Shown here one piece after another: positions 29,537-38,470 of a DNA stretch of 64,000 nucleotides. The translations under genes and the position numbers were made by a program. The stretch lies in NCBI RefSeq assembly GCF_004357765.1, contig NZ_SMTE01000014.1, positions 1 to 64,000 of the forward strand, written 5' to 3'. Source of the DNA: Pseudomonas putida. GTDB taxonomy: Bacteria; Pseudomonadota; Gammaproteobacteria; Pseudomonadales; Pseudomonadaceae. Below the pieces are notes generated by a model. The model was not told the origin of the DNA. It ran no database searches and saw only the letters and a list, made by a program, of their open reading frames with translations. Numbering within the stretch: position 1 is the stretch's first letter; each line of letters starts with the position of its first letter.

Positions 29537-30655
29537 ATGCGAAGCAAGGTGACAGGCGCCAAGCGCTGGGTCGTGAAGATCGGCAGCGCCCTGCTGACGG
29601 CCGATGGCAAGGGCCTCGACCGCGGCGCCATGGCCGTTTGGGTCGAGCAGATGGTGGCATTGCGGGAAGCGGGCGTGGAACTGGTGCTGGTCTCCTCCGG
29701 GGCCGTGGCCGCGGGCATGAGCCAGTTGGGCTGGACCTCGCGACCGAGCGCGATGAACGAGCTGCAGGCCGCCGCCTCGATCGGCCAGATGCGCCTGGTG
29801 CAGGCCTGGGAGTCGAGTTTCGGCGAGCACGGCAAGCACACCGCGCAGATCCTCCTGACCCATGACGATCTGTCCGACCGAAAACGTTACCTCAATGCCC
29901 GCAGCACCCTGCGCACCCTGGTCGACCTGGGCGTGGTGCCGGTGATCAACGAGAACGACACGGTGGTCACCGACGAGATCCGCTTCGGCGACAACGACAC
30001 CCTCGCCGCGCTGGTGGCCAACTTGGTCGAAGCCGATCTGCTGGTGATTCTCACCGACCGCGATGGCATGTTCGATGCCGACCCGCGCAACAACCCCGAG
30101 GCCCAGTTGATCTACGAGGCCCGCGCCGACGACCCGGCGCTGGACGCAGTGGCGGGCGGCACCGGTGGTGCCCTGGGCCGTGGCGGTATGCAGACCAAGC
30201 TGCGCGCTGCGCGTCTGGCGGCCCGTTCCGGTGCCCACACCATCATCATCGGCGGGCGCATCGAGCGCGTGCTCGATCGTCTCAAGGCCGGCGAGCGCCT
30301 GGGCACCTTGCTGTCGCCCGAGCGCGGCATGCTGGCGGCGCGCAAGCAGTGGCTGGCTGGCCACCTGCAGACCCGCGGCACCTTGGTGCTCGACGCCGGT
30401 GCCGTGCAGGCCCTGCGTCAGGCCAACAAGAGCCTGCTGCCGGTTGGTGTGAAGACCGTGCAGGGCAGCTTCCGGCGTGGCGAGATGGTGGTCTGCGTCG
30501 GACCGGACGGGCTTGAGGTCGCACGCGGCCTGGCCAACTACAGTGCGCTGGAAGCGCAGAAGATCATCGGCCAGCCGTCGGACGCCATCGAGGGCGTGCT
30601 GGGCTACATTGCCGAGCCGGAGCTGGTGCACCGCGATAATCTGGTGCTGGTATGA
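29537..30655 (+). CDS. proB: Glutamate 5-kinase
   Basis: The enzyme is the first step of proline synthesis (372 aa). The amino-acid-kinase domain starts [13 protein letters not shown] and contains the catalytic and substrate loops [18 protein letters not shown] and [13 protein letters not shown]-terminal PUA domain (about 280-372) follows, as in the long ProB class that is feedback-inhibited by proline. GGAAGAAG precedes the ATG at 29537. It overlaps creA by ATGA. Confidence 0.96.
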   Translation: MRSKVTGAKRWVVKIGSALLTADGKGLDRGAMAVWVEQMVALREAGVELVLVSSGAVAAGMSQLGWTSRPSAMNELQAAASIGQMRLVQAWESSFGEHGKHTAQILLTHDDLSDRKRYLNARSTLRTLVDLGVVPVINENDTVVTDEIRFGDNDTLAALVANLVEADLLVILTDRDGMFDADPRNNPEAQLIYEARADDPALDAVAGGTGGALGRGGMQTKLRAARLAARSGAHTIIIGGRIERVLDRLKAGERLGTLLSPERGMLAARKQWLAGHLQTRGTLVLDAGAVQALRQANKSLLPVGVKTVQGSFRRGEMVVCVGPDGLEVARGLANYSALEAQKIIGQPSDAIEGVLGYIAEPELVHRDNLVLV

Positions 30656-31113
30656 GTGTGCTGAAGCAGGCGCTGGGTATCCTGGCGCTGGCATTGCCGA
30701 TAGTCGCCGGGGCCGAGGAAATCGGCCAGGTTTCCACCGTGTTCAAGTTCCTTGGGCCGAACGATCGCATCGTCGTCGAGGCGTTCGACGATCCCAAGGT
30801 AGAGGGTGTGACCTGTTACCTGTCGCGGGCCAAGACCGGTGGCGTGAAAGGTGGGCTGGGGTTGGCCGAGGACCGGGCGGAGGCGTCGATCGCCTGTCGC
30901 CAGGTCGGACCGATCAATTTCAAGGGTGAACTCAAGGATGGCGAGGAGGTGTTCAAGGAGCGCACCTCGCTGGTGTTCAAGACCATGCAAGTGGTGCGTT
31001 TTCTCGACAAGAAGCGCAATACGCTGGTGTACCTGGTGTACAGCGACCGCATGATCGAAGGCAGCCCGCAGAATGCGGTGACGGCGATTCCGATCTTGCC
31101 TTGGGCTCAATGA
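30652..31113 (+). CDS. creA: CreA family periplasmic protein
   Basis: The product is 153 aa with a signal peptide ending at about residue 21 (IVAGA). The CreA core reads [30 protein letters not shown], followed by [14 protein letters not shown]. Two Cys residues are conserved. E. coli CreA is a periplasmic protein of unknown role. Translation is coupled to proB through a 4-bp overlap. A hairpin follows. Confidence 0.9.
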   Translation: MSVLKQALGILALALPIVAGAEEIGQVSTVFKFLGPNDRIVVEAFDDPKVEGVTCYLSRAKTGGVKGGLGLAEDRAEASIACRQVGPINFKGELKDGEEVFKERTSLVFKTMQVVRFLDKKRNTLVYLVYSDRMIEGSPQNAVTAIPILPWAQ

Positions 31114-31131
31114 TCGCCTGGTAGATTGCAG

Positions 31132-31148
31132 GGAGGCCTTTGGCCTCC
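31132..31148 (+). terminator. Hairpin after creA
   Basis: GGAGGCC and GGCCTCC form a perfect 7-bp stem with a TTT loop, 19 bp after the creA stop. Confidence 0.55.
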
Positions 31149-31149
31149 A

Positions 31150-31220
31150 TTCGCGGGGCAAGCCCGCTCCCACAAGTACCGCGCTGCCCCGTATCTGTAG
31201 GAGCGGGCTTGTCCCGCGAA
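31150..31220. repeat. Inverted REP pair (REPIN) between convergent creA and mksB
   Basis: Arms at 31150-31174 and 31195-31220 are inverted copies of the GAGCGGGCTTG-type REP. Confidence 0.85.
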
Positions 31221-31221
31221 A

Positions 31222-31238
31222 GGGCCGCAAAGCGGCCC
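31222..31238 (-). terminator. Hairpin behind mksB
   Basis: GGGCCGC and GCGGCCC with an AAA loop, 13 bp past the mksB stop codon. It is likely the terminator of the mksFEB operon, although no T-run is present. Confidence 0.5.
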
Positions 31239-31250
31239 CCATACAACGAA

Positions 31251-34082
31251 TCAGGCCAGCTCTTCGGCCTCATCCTCACGCACGATCGCCTTCACTTCAT
31301 CGCGGCGGCTGATGAACTTCCAGTCCGCTTCATCGATGTAGATGCCGTTCGGCCCGCTACCCCCTTCCAGGTCGATCGCCACGCGCGCCGACACCTGCGG
31401 CTTGACGCTGGCCAGGATCGGTACGAAGCCCAGCTGCAGACTGGTTTCCAGCAATGCCGCCTGGTTGCGCTCGTCGATGTCCGCCGCCTCGTCGAGGTAG
31501 TAGGGCAGGCGAATGCGCCCTGCCAGGTCGCGGTCCATCAGGTGCAGCAACAGATACATGTTGGTCAGCGCCTTGATGGTCATGGTGGTGCCGTTGGACG
31601 CGGCGCCATCGATGTCGGCATGGATCACCGGCTGGCTGTTGATCTTGGTGATCTCGAAGGCCAGCTCGAACAGGTCCTTGAGGCCCAGCTGGTTGTGGTT
31701 GGCTGCCACCAGTCGTGCCAGGTATTCCTTGGCTTCTTCGTTCTTGTGATCCTGCTCGGCGCTCTGAGTCAGGTCGAACACCGACAGTGTCTCACCTTCC
31801 TCGTACTGGCCGGCGCTGTGGATGATCTGGTCGATGTGCTTGAGCGCTTCCTTGTTCGGCGCCAGGACCACGCGGAAGCTTTCCAGGTTGGACACCTGGC
31901 GCTTGTTGATCTCGCGGTTGAACAGGGCCAGCTGGTGTTCGAGGCTGTCGTAGTCGCTGCGGATGTTGCGCAGGGTCCGGGCGATGTCGGTCACCGCAGC
32001 ACGGCGTGCCTTGGCCAGGGTCAGGGCCTCGTCGGTGCGGTGCGCATAGGCGTTCACCAGCAGCTGCAGGCGGCGCTCCATGTCGTCTTCGCTGTCGAAC
32101 TTGGCCACGCCCTTGAGGCGAACCTGGGCATACAGCGCCTCGATCTGGTTGTCGACCCGCTGCAGGCTCTGCCACGCATCCTGGTAATCGTTGAGCAGCG
32201 GCAGCAGGTTGTCCATCGAGTCGTCGACCGCGTCCATGAACGGCGTGCCGAACGGCAGGTCGGCCGGCAGCAACTGGCGGCGGCGCAGGGCGTCTTCGAG
32301 GGTGCGCTGCTTGGCTTCGAGGTCGGCGATCTGGCGGCCGACCAATTGCAGTTTGGCCGACAGCTGCTGGACGCGTTCGGTGAAGGCATCACTGGAGCGC
32401 TTGAGCTCGTCCTGGGCCGCCTCCAGCTGCGCCAACTGTTCCAGTTTCTCCGGCTCTTCGGCGCTCAAGGTCTCGCTGCGGCGGTAGTCTTCCAGGGCCT
32501 TCTGAGCATCCAGCACCTGCTGGTACAGCGCCTCTGTCTGCGCCTTGGAGGCGCTGCGGTCGGCGGCGACCGATTGTTGGGTCTTGAGCTGCTTGAGCTC
32601 TTTCTCCAGGCGCTCTTTCTGATCGCGCAGGGCGGCTCGGTCGGCCAGGGCCTGCAGTGCCGGTGGGTCGATGTGCGACAGGTCGATGGAGATGCCTGGC
32701 GCTTCGAAACGCTCGCCCTTGAAGCTGTCGAGCACCGCTTCGAGGGATTTCACCCACAGGTCGCTGTCGTCCAGTTCGATGCCGCGCTCACCCAGCGGCA
32801 GGCTGAACAGCGCTCCGTTGAACAGGCGCATCAGGCGGTCGACGTCCTGTTGCGAGAACTCCTCGCGCAGGCGGGCGTAGCTGTTGTTGTCGGCGTGGTC
32901 GAGCTGTTGCTTGACCTGCTTGAGGCGTTTTTCCAGATCGCGTACACGCTCGTCGAGGTCTTCGGCGGAGAACTGCCGGGACTGGGCCAGTGCGCCGGCC
33001 AATTCGTCGTGAGCATCCTTGGCCGCCAGCAATTGCTGTTCCAGCACCTTGGCGTCCTCGACCAGGGCGAAGCGGTGCTTGAGCACCGACAGCTCGCCCA
33101 GCCAGCGCTGGATGCCGGTGATCTCGCGTTCAAGGCGCATCAGCTCCTGGGTGCCGCTGCGCTGGTCGTTCTGCAGGCTGTCCTGCTCGCTGCGGTAGTG
33201 CTCGGCCTGGATCACCAGTTCTTCCTTGCGCGCCATGGCGTATTCCTGCCAGGTGCCCAGCAGGTTGTCGAGCAACGGCGAAAGGCGGTGCAGCTTGCCG
33301 CGCAGGATGTCGCGCTGGGCTACGCCACCGGCCAGGGCTTCGACCAGCGGGCCGGCGGCGACCAGGGCGTTGTAGTCCTGCTCCATGCGGCGCACGTCGC
33401 GGAAGGCTTCTTCGCAAGCGGCGATGTAGTCGACGCTGCCCGAGCGCAGGCTGTGCTCGAAAGCGTCGAGGAACAGCTGCTTGAGCTTGGCGGCGGTGAT
33501 CTCGCGCATGTGCAGCAGGTTGATGAACAGGGCGCGGAAAGTTTTCAGGCTCTGCTCGCTGGTCGAGCGCAGCGGAATCAGGGTCAGGTCCAGCGGTACC
33601 GAGGTGTGGCCACCGACCAGCAGCCGGCGTAGCTCGTCCGGTTTGAGCTCGTAGGCCTTCAGGCCCAGGCGCTCAAGGTTGGTGAACAGCTCTTTCTGGC
33701 GCAGGCAGGTGTCGTTCTTCTGGTAGTGGGCCAGGTCCAGCTCGCCCTTGTAGGCGAAGAACTGGTGGCCGAAACCACCGCCGGGACCGCGACCGACCAC
33801 GCCGACCACGTGCGGGCCGTGGGGCAGGTTCAGTTCGCAGAGAATGTACGAGGTGTCGCTGGCGAAGTAGAACCGGCGCGACTGCTCCAGGCTGTATTTG
33901 CCGAAGCTCATGTCGGACATGCGCGCCAGGATCGGGAACTGCAGGGCGTTGATCGACGCCGATTTACCCAGGTTGTTGGCGCCATAGACCGACAGCGGGT
34001 GTTCCAGGGGGAACAGGCCGAGGCTGTAGCCGGCGGTGTTGAGCAGTGCGAAGCGGCGGATGCCGTAGCGTTCCTGGCTCAT
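31251..34082 (-). CDS. mksB: MksB, SMC-like ATPase of the MksBEF condensin
   Basis: The 943-aa protein has the MukB/MksB layout. The P-loop half of the ATPase head is at the N-terminus (GANNLGKSA, K40). Long Leu/Glu/Gln-rich coiled-coil arms follow (about 280-430 and 480-760) with a hinge near 430-470. The second head half lies after 800, with LTNMYLLLHLMDRDL and an acidic end. MksBEF acts in chromosome condensation in Pseudomonas alongside Smc-ScpAB. It overlaps mksE by 4 bp and is the last gene of the operon. Confidence 0.93.
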   Translation of the reverse strand: MSQERYGIRRFALLNTAGYSLGLFPLEHPLSVYGANNLGKSASINALQFPILARMSDMSFGKYSLEQSRRFYFASDTSYILCELNLPHGPHVVGVVGRGPGGGFGHQFFAYKGELDLAHYQKNDTCLRQKELFTNLERLGLKAYELKPDELRRLLVGGHTSVPLDLTLIPLRSTSEQSLKTFRALFINLLHMREITAAKLKQLFLDAFEHSLRSGSVDYIAACEEAFRDVRRMEQDYNALVAAGPLVEALAGGVAQRDILRGKLHRLSPLLDNLLGTWQEYAMARKEELVIQAEHYRSEQDSLQNDQRSGTQELMRLEREITGIQRWLGELSVLKHRFALVEDAKVLEQQLLAAKDAHDELAGALAQSRQFSAEDLDERVRDLEKRLKQVKQQLDHADNNSYARLREEFSQQDVDRLMRLFNGALFSLPLGERGIELDDSDLWVKSLEAVLDSFKGERFEAPGISIDLSHIDPPALQALADRAALRDQKERLEKELKQLKTQQSVAADRSASKAQTEALYQQVLDAQKALEDYRRSETLSAEEPEKLEQLAQLEAAQDELKRSSDAFTERVQQLSAKLQLVGRQIADLEAKQRTLEDALRRRQLLPADLPFGTPFMDAVDDSMDNLLPLLNDYQDAWQSLQRVDNQIEALYAQVRLKGVAKFDSEDDMERRLQLLVNAYAHRTDEALTLAKARRAAVTDIARTLRNIRSDYDSLEHQLALFNREINKRQVSNLESFRVVLAPNKEALKHIDQIIHSAGQYEEGETLSVFDLTQSAEQDHKNEEAKEYLARLVAANHNQLGLKDLFELAFEITKINSQPVIHADIDGAASNGTTMTIKALTNMYLLLHLMDRDLAGRIRLPYYLDEAADIDERNQAALLETSLQLGFVPILASVKPQVSARVAIDLEGGSGPNGIYIDEADWKFISRRDEVKAIVREDEAEELA

Positions 34083-34786
34083 GCGTCAATCTCCTGTTGC
34101 TCTTCGCGGATGGCCCGGGCCAGGGCGTCCTCTTCGCTTTCCTCGCCGTCGAATGGCGTGAGGTCGAGCGGATCGTCGGTACGGTTGAGTTCTTCCGGGC
34201 TTTCTTCTTCGACCAGTACCGGGGTCGGCAGCGGCAGGTCGCTGTGCAGGCTGGCGGCCAGGTCGCGGTCCTGTTGTACCGACAGGCACACGTCGAGGAA
34301 GCGGTGCATCGGCGGCAGGAAGCGGTAGATGCCGCCTTCTTCATGGGCGAAGCCGAGCTGGGTCATGCGGCGCATGATCTTTTCTTCGAGCTCGTCGACG
34401 GTCTGCACTTCGGCCTGCAGGAACAGGTCGCGGTACTTGTCCAGCAGCGACGGCAGCTCGTCGCGGCCGATGCTGCCGCCATCGAGCACGGCCATCGGGT
34501 CACGGCCCTGGTCGGCCAAATGCTCGACCAGGATGAAGGTGAACAGCGACAGGCGCTGGGCGGTCTTGTTGACCTGCGCGGCGGCCTGTTCGGGGACGAA
34601 GTAATAGAACCCGCGGGTGTCGCACACCAGCTCGAAGCCCAGGGCTTTGAACAGGGTGCGGTACTGGTCCTGGAAGTTCGACAGCTGCGCGTACATCTCA
34701 GGGTCGCGGCGGCTGACGTGGAAGCCCTTGAACAGCTCGCGGAAGATCGGCGCGAGCTGGGACAGTTCGGAGAGATCAAGATGCAT
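34079..34786 (-). CDS. mksE: MksE, condensin subunit
   Basis: The product (235 aa) is a winged-helix protein that bridges MksF and the head of MksB, like MukE. It starts MHLDLSELSQLAPIFREL, contains a winged-helix region (about 110-180, GRDELPSLLDKYRDLFLQAEVQ...) and ends in a long acidic tail rich in Glu and Asp. It overlaps both neighbours (11 bp with mksF, 4 bp with mksB), so translation is coupled. Confidence 0.9.
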   Translation of the reverse strand: MHLDLSELSQLAPIFRELFKGFHVSRRDPEMYAQLSNFQDQYRTLFKALGFELVCDTRGFYYFVPEQAAAQVNKTAQRLSLFTFILVEHLADQGRDPMAVLDGGSIGRDELPSLLDKYRDLFLQAEVQTVDELEEKIMRRMTQLGFAHEEGGIYRFLPPMHRFLDVCLSVQQDRDLAASLHSDLPLPTPVLVEEESPEELNRTDDPLDLTPFDGEESEEDALARAIREEQQEIDA

Positions 34787-36053
34787 TGGCTGGGCTCGCG
34801 TTGGTGTCAGGTTGCGCTTGGCGGGTGGACGTCAGGGCGAACGAGCGCAGGCTGACCAGATGTTCCTGGGTGCTGTACTCGCGGCGCTCGAGGCGTTCGC
34901 GCTTGAAGCGTTTTTCCCGCGAAAGGCGCGAGAACCAGTACAGCAATTCGTCGGTGGCGCCTTCAGGCTCCTGCTCCAGTAGCCAGACCATGAGGTCGGG
35001 CAGCGGCAGGGCGTCCTCGCAGCGTTCGAGCATTTCCTTGACCGTGCGCGGCGCCCGCGGCAGCGGCCCCTTCTGGGTCTTGTGCGCCTTGGGGAAACGA
35101 GCCGGCTTGGGCTCGAAGCGGGCCAGGGCATAGACATACGCTTCGACCTGGCTGGCACTGCCGAGGAAGGTGCTCTGGGGACGGGTGAACAGCGGCATGG
35201 CCGCTTGCGGTACGGCGTCGATGCCCTTGCGCCGGATCACCGACAGGGCCAGTGCGGCGCCGCGGGTCACGGCGTTGTGCCGGCGCGCTTCTTCTCGCAG
35301 CGGCAGCAGCAGTTCGCGGGCGTGGCGCAGGGTCAGCTGGGCGCTGGTCTGCATCTCGAGGATGCGCGCGTGGGTGCGCAGCAGCATGTCGTCGTCGACC
35401 AGGTGGCCCAGGCGCGCCTGTTCGCCAAGCAGCTTCAGCAGCACGGTCTCGACCTTGCGCACACCCTGTTCGAAGGCGCCGTCGGCGTTGACCAGCTGGA
35501 TCATCGGTTCGACGTATTCGTCCCAGGTCGCCAGGACTTCGGCATACCGTTGGCGCAGCGGGATCTGGCGGTTGCTGGTCTTGGCCCGTTCGGCCACGGC
35601 CACCAGTGCCTGTTCGTCGTTGTCGAGCTTCTTGAGCACGTCGCGTACACGCATGTCCAGCAAGCGCAACTGGCGTGCCAGATCGTCGCTGTCGCGGTTG
35701 TCGAAGGCGTCCTGGATATGCCCGGCCAGGCGCTCCAGGTGGCGCAGGTAGGCCTCGATCTCCAGGCACAGGCCCAGGCGGTGTTCGCGGCGCAGGTAGG
35801 CGAGGAAGTCGTGGATCTGGGCATTGAGCTCGAAGCGGTTCGGGCTCTTGGCCACCGGCACGAGAATATCCAGGCGGATCCACACGTCGAGCAACTGGGT
35901 GATGTCCTGCGGGGTGCTTTCCACCTGCTGGCGGCCCAGTTGCTGGCGCAGTTCGACCAGGCTCAGGGTGCCCTGGTCGAAACGCTCGCACAGCGGCTCG
36001 ATCAGGGCCCAGTGTTCGGCTAGGGCGCGCAGGACGCGCTTGGGTTCGATCAT
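34776..36053 (-). CDS. mksF: MksF, kleisin subunit of the MksBEF condensin
   Basis: The kleisin (425 aa) has an N-terminal winged-helix domain from MIEPKRVLRALAEHWALIE, a helical middle rich in Leu and Arg, and a C-terminal winged helix that should contact MksB. The ATG at 36053 is chosen because the family begins there; an in-frame ATG 15 codons upstream has no ribosome site. It is the first gene of the minus-strand operon mksF-mksE-mksB. The promoter should lie in 36054-36173, before the REP pair. Confidence 0.9.
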   Translation of the reverse strand: MIEPKRVLRALAEHWALIEPLCERFDQGTLSLVELRQQLGRQQVESTPQDITQLLDVWIRLDILVPVAKSPNRFELNAQIHDFLAYLRREHRLGLCLEIEAYLRHLERLAGHIQDAFDNRDSDDLARQLRLLDMRVRDVLKKLDNDEQALVAVAERAKTSNRQIPLRQRYAEVLATWDEYVEPMIQLVNADGAFEQGVRKVETVLLKLLGEQARLGHLVDDDMLLRTHARILEMQTSAQLTLRHARELLLPLREEARRHNAVTRGAALALSVIRRKGIDAVPQAAMPLFTRPQSTFLGSASQVEAYVYALARFEPKPARFPKAHKTQKGPLPRAPRTVKEMLERCEDALPLPDLMVWLLEQEPEGATDELLYWFSRLSREKRFKRERLERREYSTQEHLVSLRSFALTSTRQAQPDTNASPANAS

Positions 36054-36173
36054 TGGCGTCGACTCGTTGCCAAGTAAAAGGGGGCGATTGTACTGCATCC
36101 TAGGGGGAGGATTTCACCCCTTGGTCTGTAATGAGGGGTAACCCTTGCTTCTGTGGGGGAATCCGCTGGCCTG

Positions 36174-36254
36174 TTCGCGGGTAAACCCGCTCCTACAGGA
36201 TCTCCACCATTTCGAATACTGAGGGGTATCTGTAGGAGCGGGTTTACCCGCGAA
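36174..36254. repeat. Perfect 25-bp inverted REP pair, GGGTTTACCCGCG variant
   Basis: Arms 36174-36198 and 36230-36254 are exact reverse complements over 25 bp. The rest of the 302-bp gap 36054-36355 between divergent mksF and holD holds promoters but no gene. Confidence 0.9.
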
Positions 36255-36355
36255 CGGGCCAGGCGAGGCAACAATTTTCTGCCGACCTGTTGAGGCGCCG
36301 GACGCCCAACGGCGTTAGAATGCCCGACTGACTTCACCCCCCGGATACCCGAGCC

Positions 36356-37144
36356 TTGCTGACCGAGCCCCGCCGCCGCGCCTACCTTTCCGCCATGCAA
36401 GTGGTGCATTGGCTGCCGCGCGCCGAACTGCCGTTCGCTGCGCCGTCGCGCCCAGAGCTGCTCCTGCCACAGGCGCCAGTGGACGAGCTCGAATTCGAGC
36501 CCCGGACCGCGGCGGCTGTCGCCAGCGAGGCGGCGGTCGTGCCGCAAGCACGTAACGTGGAACGCCCGAAGATCGAAGTGCCACGCCCAGGCAGCACGCC
36601 CAAGCCTTCGGCCAAGATGGCCGAAGCCGAGCCGCCGGCGCCGGCCCCGCGTCCGCTACCGGTGCCGCCGCCACGCTTTGCCCTGCAGCTGCTGCGAGCC
36701 GGCAGTTGCCTGCTGCTGGTGGAGCTCGCCACTGGCCAGCCGTTCCAGAGCCGCGACCCATCCTACCTGCTGCTCAAAGACATGCTGCGTGCTGCCGGAT
36801 TGCCCGATGCGCCGCAGATCATCGGTGAGCCGGTGCGCTGGCCGTTGCTGGTGCGCGGCAACATGGATCAAGGCCCGGACGCGGCGCGCGATTTCGTCCA
36901 GGGCTTCATCCAGGCTCGCCTGGAAGAGGCGCCCAGTGCCTGTCTGTGGCTGATCGGCCTGCCGGCTCTGCGCTTCGCAGCCCATGCCGAGGCCGAAGCT
37001 TACTACCAAGTACTCAAGATTGACGGCCTGGGCGAGGCCTGGGCCTTGCCCGGTCTTGAACTGTTGATGGACGAGCCGCAGCGCAAGGCGGACGTCTGGA
37101 AAGCCATGCGCCAGCTCATGGCGCGCTGGAAGAGCGTTGAATGA
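36356..37144 (+). CDS. holD: DNA polymerase III psi subunit (HolD-like)
   Basis: The 262-aa protein shows an N-terminal peptide RRAYLSAMQVVHWLPRAELP, like the chi-binding start of E. coli psi. A long Ala/Pro/Glu-rich linker (about 40-105) follows, then a C-terminal alpha/beta domain (FALQLLRAGSCLLLVELATG onward) similar to the psi core. In E. coli psi is also encoded directly before rimI. P. aeruginosa psi is likewise an enlarged protein encoded beside rimI, as I recall. The start is probably TTG at 36356, because the ATG 13 codons later would remove the conserved peptide. The overlap with rimI is 4 bp. Older pipelines often call it TonB-like because of the Pro-rich linker. Confidence 0.75.
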   Translation: MLTEPRRRAYLSAMQVVHWLPRAELPFAAPSRPELLLPQAPVDELEFEPRTAAAVASEAAVVPQARNVERPKIEVPRPGSTPKPSAKMAEAEPPAPAPRPLPVPPPRFALQLLRAGSCLLLVELATGQPFQSRDPSYLLLKDMLRAAGLPDAPQIIGEPVRWPLLVRGNMDQGPDAARDFVQGFIQARLEEAPSACLWLIGLPALRFAAHAEAEAYYQVLKIDGLGEAWALPGLELLMDEPQRKADVWKAMRQLMARWKSVE

Positions 37145-37596
37145 GTGACTCGATCAGCTTCCGCCCGATGACCGAGGCGGATCTGGATGCCGTGCTTAAG
37201 ATCGAATATGCCGCGTTCAGTCACCCTTGGACCCGAGGGATTTTCCTGGACGCGCTGAAGTCCTACGAGGTCTGGTTGATGTTCGATGGTCAGCAACAGG
37301 TGGGCCATGGCGTGATCAACGTGATCATCGACGAGGCCCATCTGCTCAACATCACCGTCAAGCCCGAGAACCAGGGCCGCGGCCTGGGATTGCGTCTGCT
37401 TGAGCACTTGATGGCGCGTGCCTATCAGCTCAATGGCCGCGAATGCTTCCTCGAAGTGCGCGCCAGCAACCAGTCGGCCTATCGCCTGTACGAGCGCTAC
37501 GGTTTCAATGAGATCGGCCGCCGCCGCGACTACTATCCGGTTGCCGGAGGGCGCGAAGATGCCTTGGTAATGGCTTGCACCCTGCTCGAAGAGTGA
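37141..37596 (+). CDS. rimI: Ribosomal protein S18 N-alpha-acetyltransferase RimI
   Basis: A GNAT-fold enzyme (151 aa) that acetylates the N-terminus of S18. The acetyl-CoA motif is QGRGLGLRLL (about 77-86), preceded by LLNITVKPENQG and followed by FLEVRASNQSAYRLYERYGF, all typical of RimI. The ATGA overlap couples it to holD. Confidence 0.93.
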   Translation: MSDSISFRPMTEADLDAVLKIEYAAFSHPWTRGIFLDALKSYEVWLMFDGQQQVGHGVINVIIDEAHLLNITVKPENQGRGLGLRLLEHLMARAYQLNGRECFLEVRASNQSAYRLYERYGFNEIGRRRDYYPVAGGREDALVMACTLLEE

Positions 37597-37660
37597 CTTG
37601 ACTGCATGGCAGTACCCGCGCGCGTGACGCGGGTGTGCCCGGTGTGGCAGGGGAGGAGCG

Positions 37661-38242
37661 ATGCGCAGGCTGGTGCTGGCGGCGATGTTCATGGTGGGTG
37701 CTGTCCACGCCGATGATCGCGACCTATGGATGTTCGCCCAATGGGCCGGGGATCACCAGACCCGGCCATTTCGCGAGATGTTGGTCGAGGCCCGGCTCTA
37801 CGGCGTGGTACCGATCCATCAGCTGCTGCGCTCGGCTTCGGACTGGAGGCAATGCCACGCCTCGCCGTTCGCGGTTCCGCCGGTCAGCAACTGGGCGGCG
37901 GTGCGTTCTACCCTGGCGTTGCTCCACACCCTCGACCAGCAAGGCCTCTTGCGTCAGTTCGAGGTGGTGTCGGCCTACCGTGAGCCGGTATTGAACCGCT
38001 GTGCCGGTGGCGCCGTGGCCAGTGCCCATACCCGCGCCTTCGCCGTCGACATCCTGCTGCCTGCCTGGGCCGATCCCAATCCGTTGTGCGTCTTCTGGCA
38101 GCAGCATGGCCAGGCCTGGAACATGGGGCTGGGTCGCTATCCCACCGGCCGCATCCATATCGACACTGCCGGTTACCGGACCTGGGGTGGGGATGGGGGG
38201 CCCGCATCGTCGTACTGCGCCAAGCTGGCGGCTGGCAGCTAG
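37661..38242 (+). CDS. M15-like secreted peptidase (Peptidase_M15_3 fold)
   Basis: The product is 193 aa with a signal peptide (MRRLVLAAMFMVGAVHA). Zinc ligands of the D-Ala-D-Ala carboxypeptidase type are visible: H123 and D130 in SAHTRAFAVD and H166 in RIHID. The family acts on peptidoglycan peptides in the periplasm. Four Cys residues could form two disulfides. GGGGAGGAGC precedes the ATG. It is separated from rimI by 64 bp and may be on the same transcript. Exact bond cleaved is unknown. Confidence 0.75.
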   Translation: MRRLVLAAMFMVGAVHADDRDLWMFAQWAGDHQTRPFREMLVEARLYGVVPIHQLLRSASDWRQCHASPFAVPPVSNWAAVRSTLALLHTLDQQGLLRQFEVVSAYREPVLNRCAGGAVASAHTRAFAVDILLPAWADPNPLCVFWQQHGQAWNMGLGRYPTGRIHIDTAGYRTWGGDGGPASSYCAKLAAGS

Positions 38243-38262
38243 GGTTTTCTGCAGACAAAGAA

Positions 38263-38290
38263 AAAGGGCTTACCTTGCGGTAAGCCCTTT
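38263..38290. terminator. Bidirectional terminator between the M15 gene and tRNA-Met
   Basis: AAAGGGCTTACC and GGTAAGCCCTTT form a perfect 12-bp stem with a TTGC loop. On the minus strand it is followed by TTCTTTG, so it ends the tRNA transcript, and the plus-strand gene also runs into it. Confidence 0.9.
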
Positions 38291-38298
38291 GACTTGTT

Positions 38299-38375
38299 TG
38301 GTGGCTACACAGGGACTTGAACCCCGGACCCCAGCATTATGAATGCTATGCTCTAACCAACTGAGCTATGTAGCC
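38299..38375 (-). tRNA. tRNA-Met (CAT), elongator
   Basis: The gene is 77 nt with an encoded CCA. On the minus strand it starts GGCTACATAGCTCAGTTGGT. The 7-bp acceptor stem GGCTACA/TGTAGCC is perfect. The anticodon stem TAGCA/TGCTG encloses the loop TTCATAA with anticodon CAT, and the T arm reads CGGGGTTCAAGTCCCTG. The acceptor and D arm match elongator tRNA-Met rather than the initiator or tRNA-Ile2. Confidence 0.97.
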
Positions 38376-38470
38376 GATGGCGCGCATTATTCTCTTGCGC
38401 AGGCCTGCTGTCAACACTGATTTGAAAAAAAATTTGCACGCTTTCAAAAACTTAGCCGTCAGGCCCAGCT

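Noticed and set aside
31140-33632. 830-codon open frame on the plus strand opposite mksB
   Set aside because: It is antisense to a well-supported gene and has the typical shadow composition with no motif.
34776-36053. Wadjet anti-plasmid defence system
   Set aside because: Only the condensin-like subunits are present; a JetD/MksG nuclease gene is missing, so defence cannot be claimed.
38299-38375. tRNA-Ile2 (CAT anticodon) or initiator tRNA
   Set aside because: The acceptor stem GGCTACA and the D arm match elongator tRNA-Met. The initiator lacks the first base pair and tRNA-Ile2 begins differently.
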